This document shows, piece after piece, positions 35,688 through 44,577 of a stretch of 64,000 nucleotides of DNA (position 1 is its first letter; each line of letters opens with the position of its first letter). The translations under genes and the position numbers were made by a program. Under the pieces are notes generated by a model. The model was not told the DNA's origin. It did not search any database and saw nothing but the letters and a program-made list of their open reading frames with translations. The stretch is from positions 1 through 64,000 of the forward strand of contig JAAZCE010000047.1 of the NCBI GenBank assembly GCA_012513435.1, in the 5' to 3' direction. Origin of the DNA: Clostridiales bacterium. GTDB lineage: Bacteria; Bacillota; Clostridia; Peptostreptococcales; Anaerovoracaceae.

Positions 35688-36359
35688 ATGGCAAAGATAC
35701 TTGTTGCTGACGACGAACAGAAAATAAGAGAGGTAATCCGAGAGTATTCGGAATTTAATGGACATGAAATAACGGAGGCGGCCGACGGCATGACAGCTGT
35801 AGGCCTTTGTAAGCTGAACGACTATGACCTTATTGTCATGGATATTATGATGCCTAAGCTAGACGGTTTTTCCGCTTGTAAGGAAATAAGAAAAATTAAA
35901 AATATACCTATAATTATGCTGTCTGCCAGAAGTGAAGAATACGACAAGCTCTTCGGATTCGAGCTGGGAATCGATGATTACGTGGTGAAGCCTTTCAGCC
36001 CTAAGGAGCTGATGGCAAGAGTGAATGCAGTCCTGTCAAGAAACAGCGTAAGCGAAAAGCCTACAGAAAGGGTTATGACCTTTGACGGCCTTGAAATCAA
36101 TATTCCGGCAAGAACCGTATCCGTAGACGGAGAAAAGGTAGACCTGACTCCGAAGGAATACGACTTGCTCTTCTATTTGGTGGAGAACAAGAACATCGCC
36201 CTTTCCAGGGACAAACTATTGTCAGATATTTGGGGCTATGACTTCTTCGGCGATGATAGAACCATAGATACCCACATCAAGAACCTGAGAAACAACTTAG
36301 GTGCATACAGAGATTTTATAGTTACATTAAGAGGAGTTGGATACAAATTTGAAGCTTAA
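35688..36359 (+). CDS. OmpR-family response regulator
   Basis: A 223-residue regulator with a receiver (phospho-acceptor D52 in LIVMDIMMPKLDG, lysine in DDYVVKPFSP) and a winged-helix output domain (about 130-223, DDRTIDTHIKNLRNNLG). GAGAGGAGG precedes the ATG. It is coupled to the kinase gene downstream and has its genes divergent from the YacL operon. Confidence 0.93.
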   Translation: MAKILVADDEQKIREVIREYSEFNGHEITEAADGMTAVGLCKLNDYDLIVMDIMMPKLDGFSACKEIRKIKNIPIIMLSARSEEYDKLFGFELGIDDYVVKPFSPKELMARVNAVLSRNSVSEKPTERVMTFDGLEINIPARTVSVDGEKVDLTPKEYDLLFYLVENKNIALSRDKLLSDIWGYDFFGDDRTIDTHIKNLRNNLGAYRDFIVTLRGVGYKFEA

Positions 36360-37794
36360 ACTTGACTACAAGAGCATTAAATTCAAAACATGGCTGTACT
36401 TTATTCTGTTCACCGCATTTCTCATGGTCATACTTTGGTTCCTTCAGGTTTTATTTCTCAACAACTTCTACGAGGTCATGAAGGTAGACCAGACGGATAA
36501 GGTTGTAAAGGACATAAAGTCCTATTACAAGTCAAACAGCAATACGAAATTTCTCAAAAAGGTGGAGAAGGTTTCGGATACTAACGATATGTATATTTAT
36601 ATCGCTTCTTTTGATGGCAAAACCACATACTTTAAGCCGTCGGGAGATACGACCAGCTCCAGATACTATTCGGAACAGATTGAAACAGTTAACAAGTATA
36701 TGTTCAGCGATAACAAAACATCTATTTCTCTGAGGATAAAAGGCTTCGACAATTCCAAGGAGGTTCTTGCCTACGGCGCACTCCTTGAATCAGAGGATAA
36801 AACGCCTCTCATAGTCTACGTGTTTTCACCGCTATGGCCGGTTTCCTCTACCATACAGATACTTACCAACCAGCTGGTGTATGTAACCTTCATATCACTG
36901 ATACTGGCCTGCCTGATTTCCTTCTATCTTTCGGTAAGGATAACCCGTCCTATCAGGAAGATAGCCAACTCTGCCGAACGTCTGGCAGACGGTGAATACG
37001 GAGTTGTATTCAAGGGAGGTCACTACACAGAAATAAACAATCTGGCGGACACCCTAACACGAGCTTCAATAGAGCTGGAAAAATCCGATATGCTCCAAAA
37101 AGACCTTATCGCCAACGTGTCTCACGATTTAAGGACGCCTCTGACCATGATAAAATCCTACGCTGAAATGATAAAGGATATTTCGGGCAACAACCCTAAG
37201 AAAAGAGATGAGCATCTTCAGGTCATCATAGATGAAACTGACAGACTTAATTCTCTAGTAGGCGACCTTCTTACCATATCCAGGATGCAGTCAGGAAGAA
37301 TGGTTCTGGAGAAAAAAGACTTTAATATCACTGCGGCCGCCAAGACCATCCTGCACACCTATATGATAATGGAGGAGGCTGAGGGCTACACCTTCAAGCT
37401 AAACTCACCGTCCAACTATATCGTCAACGGCGATGAAGACAAGATAAAGCAGGTAATTTCAAATCTGGTGACCAACGCCATTAAGTTCTGCGGCGAAGAT
37501 AAAACCATAATTCTTTCTTTGAAACGTCGAGGTAAGAATGTGATCTGCAAGGTGGAAGACCACGGCGTAGGTATAGCTCCCGAAGAATTGGCTCACGTAT
37601 GGGAGCGCTACTACAGAGCAAGCTCCAATATGGTCAGATCCGCTGAAGGTTCAGGCCTTGGGCTTTCCATTGTAAAAGAAATACTCACCCTTCATAAGGT
37701 GGATTTCGGTGTTGACAGTACTGTGGGAAAGGGCACTACCTTCTGGTTTGAATTGGGCTTTATCAAAACGGTGAAAGGCGAAAGGAAGAGCTAA
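36349..37794 (+). CDS. sensor histidine kinase
   Basis: A 481-residue membrane kinase with two membrane segments (about 13-35 and 180-200 in this numbering) around an extracellular sensor region, a HAMP domain (VRITRPIRKIANSAERLADG), HisKA (LIANVSHDLRTPLTMIKSYAE) and HATPase (DHGVGIAPEEL, GSGLGLSIVKEIL). No ATG fits. A TTG at 36349, 12 bases after GAGGAG, is preferred to a TTG at 36337, which touches that site. The gene overlaps the response-regulator gene. The stimulus is unknown. Confidence 0.9.
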   Translation: MKLKLDYKSIKFKTWLYFILFTAFLMVILWFLQVLFLNNFYEVMKVDQTDKVVKDIKSYYKSNSNTKFLKKVEKVSDTNDMYIYIASFDGKTTYFKPSGDTTSSRYYSEQIETVNKYMFSDNKTSISLRIKGFDNSKEVLAYGALLESEDKTPLIVYVFSPLWPVSSTIQILTNQLVYVTFISLILACLISFYLSVRITRPIRKIANSAERLADGEYGVVFKGGHYTEINNLADTLTRASIELEKSDMLQKDLIANVSHDLRTPLTMIKSYAEMIKDISGNNPKKRDEHLQVIIDETDRLNSLVGDLLTISRMQSGRMVLEKKDFNITAAAKTILHTYMIMEEAEGYTFKLNSPSNYIVNGDEDKIKQVISNLVTNAIKFCGEDKTIILSLKRRGKNVICKVEDHGVGIAPEELAHVWERYYRASSNMVRSAEGSGLGLSIVKEILTLHKVDFGVDSTVGKGTTFWFELGFIKTVKGERKS

Positions 37795-37798
37795 GACC

Positions 37799-38587
37799 AT
37801 GAATTGTGATTTTCATACACATACAGGTTTTTCAGACGACTGCAATATCCCCATGGATATCATGATAGAGGGAGCAATTAAAAAAGGGCTTAAAACCCTG
37901 GCTATAACCGACCATGTAGACCCTGGGTTTCCCGACCCCAACATTCCCTTCACTCTTGATTTTTACAACTATCACAAGTGCCTTCTTCAGGCTCAGTCTC
38001 ACTACGGTCATCAACTTGAAATTCTAGCCGGTCTTGAGCTTGGGATAATGGAAGGGCAGTTTCCCGTATCAAAGAAGATTGTAAACTCCTTTCCCTATGA
38101 CATAGTCATCGGTTCTTTTCACTGCTTAGGAAAGAATGACTTGTATTCCTATGATTTCAGCGATGTTGACGGTCCTGCAATGGTAGAGGATTTTTACTCC
38201 TATATGTACCGATGCCTAAAATCCTTCCAGGACTACGATATTCTGGGCCATTTTAGCATTCTTGACAGATATATAGGCACCCTATATGATTATGGTCCCT
38301 GCGAAGAAATCATCGATGAAATACTCAGGCTAATGGTAGTCGGCGGCAAGGGCTTAGAAATAAACACATCAAACTTCAGGTACCATACCGGTACCTGGCT
38401 TCCAAGAGGATCCATATTAAAAAGATATAGGGAGCTAGGCGGCGAAATCCTTACCATAGGCTCTGACGCACACTCTCCCGACTACTTCCAGTTTCACTTC
38501 GAGGATGCCATACCTTTTGCTAAATCTTTGGGATTTAGGTATTACTGTGAATTTCGCAGCAGAAAGCCTGAATTTTTCACTCTATAG
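37799..38587 (+). CDS. PHP-domain phosphatase, HisK/HisJ-like
   Basis: A 262-residue metal-dependent phosphoesterase of the PHP family. MNCDFHTHTGFSDDC and LAITDHVD carry metal ligands, followed by VIGSFHCLG and IGSDAHSP. Many relatives are histidinol phosphatases, but no other his gene is near. It starts 4 bases after the kinase gene. Its stop and that of the convergent MBL gene share the six bases CTATAG. Confidence 0.85.
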   Translation: MNCDFHTHTGFSDDCNIPMDIMIEGAIKKGLKTLAITDHVDPGFPDPNIPFTLDFYNYHKCLLQAQSHYGHQLEILAGLELGIMEGQFPVSKKIVNSFPYDIVIGSFHCLGKNDLYSYDFSDVDGPAMVEDFYSYMYRCLKSFQDYDILGHFSILDRYIGTLYDYGPCEEIIDEILRLMVVGGKGLEINTSNFRYHTGTWLPRGSILKRYRELGGEILTIGSDAHSPDYFQFHFEDAIPFAKSLGFRYYCEFRSRKPEFFTL

Positions 38588-39568
38588 CTCTTTTCTCCTA
38601 TAGTAGTAAACTCCATCCCTTTCTTCCCGAAGCACATCGCCCCTGCTGTGCATGAACTGCAAGTGGGCTACGGCCTCGCCGGCTGCAAACCATTTTTGAG
38701 GTGCTGGAAAGTCGCTCCAGTTTTTGCACCTTATTCTCCAGGTCATATCCCTAGCAACCTCATATCCTGTCTTCCACTGATCCTCAAGTATCTTCCAAAC
38801 CTCAGCTATTCTTCTCTCGTGATGGTCGTAAAGCTCTCTTATACGCTCATACATGTCGGGAACAGGCTTCCTATGGGCTGTAAGAATGGTGTTGACCTGA
38901 AGGCCTTCAACCTTTGCTAGGCTGTCGAAATAATATTTCAAAGGATTTTCACAGGACAGCTCTATACATATGTTAGGCGTTATATCTCCTAAAATATGAT
39001 CTCCGGAAAACAAGACCTTCTTTCCTCTGTCGTAAAGGCACATGTGCCCCGGCGTGTGTCCCGGTGTAAAGACCAGCTCAAGCTTATAGTCCCCCACCTC
39101 CAGCACATCGCCTTCCTCCAGGTATATAAAGTCTACTCTTTTTTCATTGCAGAACTTTCTTCCCGGATGAATGTCCGTATTCCTCCCAAATTCCGCGCGA
39201 GGAAATCCGTATTTGATAAACAGTTCGTCAAGCATTGCCCAGTAAAGATTGCCTGTTTCAAAGTTTATCAGCTCACCGTCTATCTCTCCGCTGTACAGTT
39301 TAGTATCCTCATGGGGAAGAACAGCTATCAGTCCGCAGTGGTCGGAATGAAGATGAGTTATGAACATATCGGTCATGCTCATATCTATTTCCAACTCAGC
39401 TAAGGCGCCCTGTATTGTTTGCTCACATTCAATTCGGTTAAATCCTGTATCTATGAGCAGATTTCTGCCCTTAGTACTTTTAATGATATAGGAATTCAAA
39501 ACCTTCAAAGGATTATCCGGTAAAGGCACTTCGATTCTGTAAACATTATCTAATACTTGCTCTATCAA
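38582..39568 (-). CDS. MBL-fold metallohydrolase
   Basis: A 328-residue metallo-beta-lactamase-fold enzyme with the metal motif THLHSDHCGL, FTPGHTPGHMC and FSGDHILGDITP, plus a C-terminal helical part of about 100 residues. The TTG start has GGAGGG 5 bases upstream. It resembles glyoxalase-II-like hydrolases with an added winged-helix-like C domain. The substrate is unknown. It is convergent with the PHP gene. Confidence 0.85.
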   Translation of the reverse strand: MIEQVLDNVYRIEVPLPDNPLKVLNSYIIKSTKGRNLLIDTGFNRIECEQTIQGALAELEIDMSMTDMFITHLHSDHCGLIAVLPHEDTKLYSGEIDGELINFETGNLYWAMLDELFIKYGFPRAEFGRNTDIHPGRKFCNEKRVDFIYLEEGDVLEVGDYKLELVFTPGHTPGHMCLYDRGKKVLFSGDHILGDITPNICIELSCENPLKYYFDSLAKVEGLQVNTILTAHRKPVPDMYERIRELYDHHERRIAEVWKILEDQWKTGYEVARDMTWRIRCKNWSDFPAPQKWFAAGEAVAHLQFMHSRGDVLREERDGVYYYRRKEL

Positions 39569-39712
39569 TATATCCCTCCTCTCTTATGGTGTTCCTCATA
39601 TTATGGCATCTATCCACACTAAAACACAAGTGCTAACTTGAAAAAAAACACATAATATTATAAACTTGTTTTATCAGCTATATGACAATAGTTTTAAATG
39701 AGGAGATACGCC

Positions 39713-40240
39713 ATGAGAACTTTCGAAACAAAAGACCTTATCATAAGGCCGTCCCAGTGGTCTGACCTTGACTGTTTTTATACCTGGGAGCGTGATGAAA
39801 AGGTAACAGAATTCTTCAGCATAAACGATGACCAGTCATGGGAAACTCTTGCCCGTGAATACATTCACCATGACGAATCGCCGTCACAGATGCAGTTTAC
39901 CATCCTCATGAAGGAAACTAATGCTCCTGTTGGCAGAATAATCCTCGGTGACATAGAAGAAAAATGGAAGCTGGAAATCTGGAGGATATACATTGCCAAT
40001 ACCGAACTTCGCGGAAAGGGCTATGGCAGGCAAGCCATGACAGCTATTATGCATTTCTGTTTTGAGGAACTTGAAATGAAAAGAGTCTATCTTGACCATT
40101 ACACAGACAATCCGGCAAGCTTTCTCTATCAGTCTCTGGGCTTTAAGTACGAAGGGATCCTTAGGGATAACTGCAGAAAGAACGGCATCCTGCGTGATGT
40201 TCATCTGATGGCCATGCTCAAGAATGAATATTTTGCGTAA
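39713..40240 (+). CDS. GNAT-family N-acetyltransferase
   Basis: A 175-residue acetyltransferase of the RimJ/RimL type. The acetyl-CoA site ELRGKGYGRQAM and the C-terminal FLYQSLGFKYEGILRDNCRK are typical. The ATG at 39713 has AGGAG 7 bases upstream; an earlier ATG overlaps that site. It is a single gene with a strong terminator. The acceptor is unknown. Confidence 0.9.
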   Translation: MRTFETKDLIIRPSQWSDLDCFYTWERDEKVTEFFSINDDQSWETLAREYIHHDESPSQMQFTILMKETNAPVGRIILGDIEEKWKLEIWRIYIANTELRGKGYGRQAMTAIMHFCFEELEMKRVYLDHYTDNPASFLYQSLGFKYEGILRDNCRKNGILRDVHLMAMLKNEYFA

Positions 40241-40267
40241 GGGGAGAGGTAACATAACAAAACACAT

Positions 40268-40319
40268 ACTAACGAAAGAAACCCGCAGGGCAAACGCTCC
40301 GCGGGTTTCTTTCGTTAGT
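40268..40319. terminator. long bidirectional terminator
   Basis: A perfect 19-base stem (40268-40286 with 40301-40319) encloses a 14-base loop. It separates the GNAT gene from the convergent aminotransferase gene. Confidence 0.9.
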
Positions 40320-40323
40320 TTAT

Positions 40324-41415
40324 CTATTTTAATATGTTTTTTAGGACATTTAAAAATTCTTCACAGTCTTCAGGGTATATCTCGCCCATGTTCGCCACCT
40401 GGAACATGCCCATTTCTTCATATTTCCCCTTACCGCTGTAAACAACGTAACCTGCTACTTCCATATCCTTCAGGAACTTTTTCAAATCCTTTCCTTCAGG
40501 TAGGAATACGGAGGTAACCGTACTCGACATTCTGCTTTCATCGTCTAATAACAATTTAAGCCCCATATCCTTCATGCCTTGCCTGAGGATACCTGCACAT
40601 TTTCTGTATCTTGCCACTCTCGCTTCAATCCCGCCGTCTGCCAGAGCGTTATCAAGAGCCACATCAAGAGCCCAGAAAAGATTCACATTAGGGGTATTAG
40701 GGGTCTGATTCTTCTGTTCTGCATACGCATAATGCTTGGCGAGATTAAGGTAAACATTCCTTCCCATTTCAGGAGTAAGAGTTGCAAGCGCTTCCTTCTT
40801 ACCGCACACATATGCAGAGCCAGGATACGCTCCCAGGCACTTTCCGCCAACAGAAGTAGCAAAGGTGATGTTAAAATCAACCACATCAATAAGCTCGCCG
40901 GCCGCTGCAGAAACAGAGTCTACGAAGAACCACTTCCCGTACTTTTTACAAATCTGCCCTACTTCCTTTACAGGATTCAGCATGCCTGTAGAGGTTTCGT
41001 GACATACCATAGCTACCACCTTAATGTCCTTATGGGCTGCCATTGCCTTATCTATTATCTCAACATCAGGGTATTCTCCCCACTGGAATTCACAGTCAAC
41101 GAGAGGAATCTCATACTTTTGAATTATCTCAAGCAATCTTTCCCCAAAAACACCGTTTCTAATCAACATTACCTTCTCGCCCTTATTAAAAACAGAGGAC
41201 AAAACGGTTTCGTTTGATGATGTTCCGGAGCCTGAAATAATCATTGAACTGTATGAATCGTCAGCCTTGAACAGCTTATTTATCTTAGCTGTTGCTCTCG
41301 CAAACAAGTCCTCAAACTCCGCTCCTCTGTGACAGATATCGTAATGTGTCAAAGCCTGTCTGACATTTTCCTTTACCATAATAGGTCCCGGACTAAATAA
41401 TTTTGGTGCGCTCAT
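40324..41415 (-). CDS. class V PLP aminotransferase (alanine-glyoxylate/AEP transaminase-like)
   Basis: A 363-residue class V aminotransferase. LFSPGPIMV and HYDICHRGAEF near the N terminus are typical of the serine-glyoxylate, alanine-glyoxylate and 2-aminoethylphosphonate group. The cofactor lysine is in ATSVGGKCLGAYPG (about K192) and the aspartate in WFFVDSVSAAAGE. The ATG at 41415 has AAAGGA 8 bases upstream; a TTG at 41433 is less likely. It is the last gene of a unit with an FGGY kinase and an AraC regulator, probably a catabolic route for an unknown amino-alcohol or sugar derivative. Confidence 0.82.
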   Translation of the reverse strand: MSAPKLFSPGPIMVKENVRQALTHYDICHRGAEFEDLFARATAKINKLFKADDSYSSMIISGSGTSSNETVLSSVFNKGEKVMLIRNGVFGERLLEIIQKYEIPLVDCEFQWGEYPDVEIIDKAMAAHKDIKVVAMVCHETSTGMLNPVKEVGQICKKYGKWFFVDSVSAAAGELIDVVDFNITFATSVGGKCLGAYPGSAYVCGKKEALATLTPEMGRNVYLNLAKHYAYAEQKNQTPNTPNVNLFWALDVALDNALADGGIEARVARYRKCAGILRQGMKDMGLKLLLDDESRMSSTVTSVFLPEGKDLKKFLKDMEVAGYVVYSGKGKYEEMGMFQVANMGEIYPEDCEEFLNVLKNILK

Positions 41416-41449
41416 CTCTACACTTCCTTTCAAAACTTTTCATTCAAAT

Positions 41450-42949
41450 TTATTCTTCAGACCAATGCTTTGCGCGTTCTACCGCCCTGTGCCAATAGTA
41501 CAGCAGGGTTTCGCGCTCATCCACACTCATCTTAGGTTCGTAACGCTGTGCCAGCTTCCAGTTTCCTTCAAGCTGAGCGAAGGAATCGAATTCACCGATG
41601 CCAAAGGCGGCAATCTGTGCTGCTCCCAAGGCCGTAGTATCTCTGATTACAGGAACGTCAATAGGTATACCCAGTATATCAGCCTGGAACTGCATTAAAA
41701 ATTTATTTTCTACAGCACCACCGTCTACGCGCATTATGGTTATTGGCATACTGGCATCCATATTCATTACATCCAAATTATCCTTGACCTGATAAGCGGT
41801 GGATTCAAGAGTTGCCCTTACAATATGTTCTCTCGTAGTACCTCCTGTTATTCCTACCATAGTCCCTCTGGCATATGAATCCCAGTGAGGCGCTGCCAAT
41901 CCGGCAAAAGCCGGAACAAAGTAAACTCCTCCGTTATTCTTGGCATCCAAGGCCATCTTCTCTGTTTCTGCAGCAGTTTTGATTATCCTTATTCCGTCTC
42001 TCAGCCACTGAGTAGCCGCACCTGTTATATATATTCCGCCGTCGAGAGCAAACGAAATCTTTTTATTGATTCTCCACGCTACCGTAGTCAGGAGCCCGTT
42101 CTTGGAATATACAGCCTTGTTTCCGGTATTCATAAGCATGAAACAGCCTGTTCCATATGTGCATTTAATAGCTCCCGGTGTAAAACAAGCCTGACCGAAG
42201 AGCGCCGCCTGCTGGTCCACCACTGACCCGGAAATAGGTATTCTGGCCCCGAAAAAATCAAGAGGATCCGTATACCCGTAAACCATTGAGCTGTCACATA
42301 TCTCCGGCAGTATGGACTTGCTTATATCTAGAATATCAAGGATATCTTCATCCCATTTGCCTGTATGTATGTTGAACAGCATGGTTCTTGAAGCAGTAGA
42401 ACAGTCCGTAACGTGAACCTTGCCGTGAGTCATCTTCCAAATAAGCCATGAATCCATCGTCCCTGCAAGAACACGGCCTTCCTTTATTTTTTCCTTAACC
42501 CCGGGAACATTGTCAATTATCCACTTGATTTTGGGGCCGCTGAAATAGGAGTCAGCCATCAGTCCCGTCTTCTCTCTGATAAGCTCCCCGTATTCCTTAG
42601 TCAGTTCGTCTGCATATCTGGCCATTCTTCTGTCCTGCCACACGATGGCATTGTAAAGAGGAGCACCGGTCACCTTATCCCACAGCATGACTGTTTCGCC
42701 CTGATTGTCTAAGCCTATACACTGAACCTGGTCTGCCGTTACCCCGCCGATATCAAGGGCCATACTCATGGATTCTATGACTCTCTGCCAAATTTCCAGA
42801 GGATTATGCTCTACCCAGCCAGGCTTGGGATAATACTGCTTATGCTCCATATAGCCTCGCGCAACTATGTTCCACTCCTCATCCAGAAGTAAAGTTGTGG
42901 TCCCGGTGGTCCCCTGATCCAAACCTATGTAATACTTTTTCTTCTTCAT
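41450..42949 (-). CDS. FGGY carbohydrate kinase, glycerol-kinase-like with altered pocket
   Basis: A 499-residue kinase close to GlpK in outline: YYIGLDQGTTGTTTLLLD, AIVWQDRRMARYADEL, DSYFSGPKIKWIIDNV, SVVDQQAALFGQ and YGTGCFMLMNTG. However, the glycerol-binding motif NQRET reads NQGET here (82-86), so the arginine that holds glycerol in Escherichia coli GlpK (R83) is Gly, and YFSGTK reads YFSGPK. It probably phosphorylates a different small polyol or a derivative. It lies between an AraC regulator and a class V aminotransferase, with short gaps. Confidence 0.82.
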   Translation of the reverse strand: MKKKKYYIGLDQGTTGTTTLLLDEEWNIVARGYMEHKQYYPKPGWVEHNPLEIWQRVIESMSMALDIGGVTADQVQCIGLDNQGETVMLWDKVTGAPLYNAIVWQDRRMARYADELTKEYGELIREKTGLMADSYFSGPKIKWIIDNVPGVKEKIKEGRVLAGTMDSWLIWKMTHGKVHVTDCSTASRTMLFNIHTGKWDEDILDILDISKSILPEICDSSMVYGYTDPLDFFGARIPISGSVVDQQAALFGQACFTPGAIKCTYGTGCFMLMNTGNKAVYSKNGLLTTVAWRINKKISFALDGGIYITGAATQWLRDGIRIIKTAAETEKMALDAKNNGGVYFVPAFAGLAAPHWDSYARGTMVGITGGTTREHIVRATLESTAYQVKDNLDVMNMDASMPITIMRVDGGAVENKFLMQFQADILGIPIDVPVIRDTTALGAAQIAAFGIGEFDSFAQLEGNWKLAQRYEPKMSVDERETLLYYWHRAVERAKHWSEE

Positions 42950-42996
42950 TACGTCCTGCTTCCCTTCAGTGTTATATTAGACCTTCAGTCAAAGTG

Positions 42997-43884
42997 TTAT
43001 ATTAGCTCTTTAGGCTGAAGGTAATCATCTGTTTGAGAGTAATCCAGCCTGTCAAATGAATATTTTCTAAACTCTCCTGAGGAACAGTGTATCATTTTCT
43101 TGTATACTCTGTTCATATGTGCATGGTCAAAAAAACCGCTGTCTACTGCAATATCAAGCAACAAATCTTCTCTGTCTGTGGCTATCTTTCCCATTGACAT
43201 CTGCAGCCTGACTATCTGCGAATATAGTTTAGGAGATATACCTACACACCGTTCAAACATCTTACCAATGTGCCTTGACGTGAACCCGGTCTCCTCGGCC
43301 AGAGCTTCAATCCTTATATTCCCCTGTGTGCTAAAAATCTTCTCAGTACAGTATTTTATTAAATATTTATCTTCCTCACCCTGCAGATATACCCTTATAA
43401 CCTTGGAAATAAGTCTCACCCGCTCAATGAGAGGAGTATCCCTTACGAGAATAGACATTATTTGGTCTCCACCCGCCATATTTCTCCTTATTCCAAGGGT
43501 TTTATTGGTGTACTGATTAGCATTGTCCTTCATGAGAGAATAACCCACGCCGGGAACAAATCTCATGAAAACATAGTATTCGTCAGGCTCTATTTCAACC
43601 TTCTTGATTTCATCAATAACCCCACACACATAGGCCTGGGCATCCTCTCCTTTAACTCGACACACTAAGGTCATGCATCCGTCAGGAGCTACAGGAAAAT
43701 AACGTTTCTCGGCAGATATGGATTTTACAAAACAAACATCTGCGAGAGCCGTATAAAGGGGATGTCCAAAGTTAACATCCATTTTTTCAATTCCCAAGCC
43801 CTCTATATCAAAGAGCAAGGGCTCATATTTGGCACGGACTTCCGTAGGGGCCAAATACTGTTTATTGCTTATGATGTACGACAT
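42997..43884 (-). CDS. AraC-family transcriptional regulator
   Basis: A 295-residue regulator. The C-terminal third has the double helix-turn-helix (IRIEALAEETGFTSRHIGKM, then LLDIAVDSGFFDHAHMNRVYKK). The N-terminal part (about 1-170) is an effector domain of the type found with DUF6597-like regulators. It is first in the unit with the kinase and aminotransferase and probably controls them in response to their substrate. Confidence 0.88.
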   Translation of the reverse strand: MSYIISNKQYLAPTEVRAKYEPLLFDIEGLGIEKMDVNFGHPLYTALADVCFVKSISAEKRYFPVAPDGCMTLVCRVKGEDAQAYVCGVIDEIKKVEIEPDEYYVFMRFVPGVGYSLMKDNANQYTNKTLGIRRNMAGGDQIMSILVRDTPLIERVRLISKVIRVYLQGEEDKYLIKYCTEKIFSTQGNIRIEALAEETGFTSRHIGKMFERCVGISPKLYSQIVRLQMSMGKIATDREDLLLDIAVDSGFFDHAHMNRVYKKMIHCSSGEFRKYSFDRLDYSQTDDYLQPKELI

Positions 43885-43965
43885 GTTTTACCCGCTTCTT
43901 AAAGTGCGAAAATAGGGATTTCTGCGACAAATAGTACAAATCGGAACATGTTCTATTTCACTTTT

Positions 43966-43994
43966 ATAATAGCACCTGATATTTCCCTCGTCAA
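43966..43994 (-). promoter_or_regulatory. promoter of the AraC-kinase-aminotransferase unit
   Basis: On the minus strand -35 TTGACG (43994-43989) and -10 TATTAT (43971-43966) are 17 bases apart. A palindrome GAACATGTTC (43944-43953) follows in the leader and may be a regulator site. Confidence 0.65.
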
Positions 43995-44090
43995 CTTCCG
44001 TTTTTTCCTATCTAATATTGTGCTAAATACTATACAATATCCACGTGGAGGTATACTAATTAGTCTAAAAATATAGGAGGGTCTTTTGCT

Positions 44091-44477
44091 ATGCAGGTAT
44101 TACAAAATATGGATCCCGACAAAATGATAATAATATTCCCGACAGCACTCATCGCTATGTATTTGATAATCAAAGTACAGAAGTTTTTGTGTGAACGTCC
44201 TAACCCCTATGCGGGTTTGGCGTTGCCGGCAATTTGCTTTGTCGTGTCAACCATACTGGCAGTCAGGCCTTTGTTCATAGCAGATGCAGGAGAATTTGAC
44301 GGACTTGTCACCTTCTGCCTCAGAATGTGGCTTACATTCAACATCTCAACACTTGTATTCCTGTTTCCATACTACAGGCATCGAAGATATATGCGCGCTG
44401 TTGCAAAAGCTCAATTACAGGAGCCGTCGCAGGAAGAGTCGCAGGAAGAGCCGCAGAATGACCTCAAACCAGAATAG
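44091..44477 (+). CDS. small membrane protein with acidic tail
   Basis: A 128-residue protein with three hydrophobic segments (about 12-28, 40-62, 74-94) and a polar C-terminal tail of Glu, Gln and Ser repeats (EPSQEESQEEPQ). No family is recognised. AGGAGGG lies upstream of the ATG. It is 100 bases upstream of the amino-acid permease gene, on the same strand. Confidence 0.7.
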   Translation: MQVLQNMDPDKMIIIFPTALIAMYLIIKVQKFLCERPNPYAGLALPAICFVVSTILAVRPLFIADAGEFDGLVTFCLRMWLTFNISTLVFLFPYYRHRRYMRAVAKAQLQEPSQEESQEEPQNDLKPE

Positions 44478-44526
44478 GCAGCACTTTTTACACCTACGTT
44501 TTTAACACTGATTAATGTAAATCAAG

Positions 44527-44554
44527 TTTACTTTTATCCCATAGTTATTATAAT
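44527..44554 (+). promoter_or_regulatory. promoter of the permease gene
   Basis: TTTACT (44527-44532) and a perfect TATAAT (44549-44554) are 16 bases apart. A short inverted repeat GTAAA-TCAAG-TTTAC (44517-44531) overlaps the -35 element and could be an operator. Confidence 0.55.
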
Positions 44555-44577
44555 TTATTTTTTCAAGGAGGTTCTTT

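Noticed and set aside
37799-38587. Assigning hisK/hisJ
   Set aside because: No histidine-biosynthesis neighbours; PHP enzymes have many substrates.
43944-43953. GAACATGTTC as an SOS box
   Set aside because: The spacer is 2 bases rather than 4 and the downstream gene is an AraC regulator.
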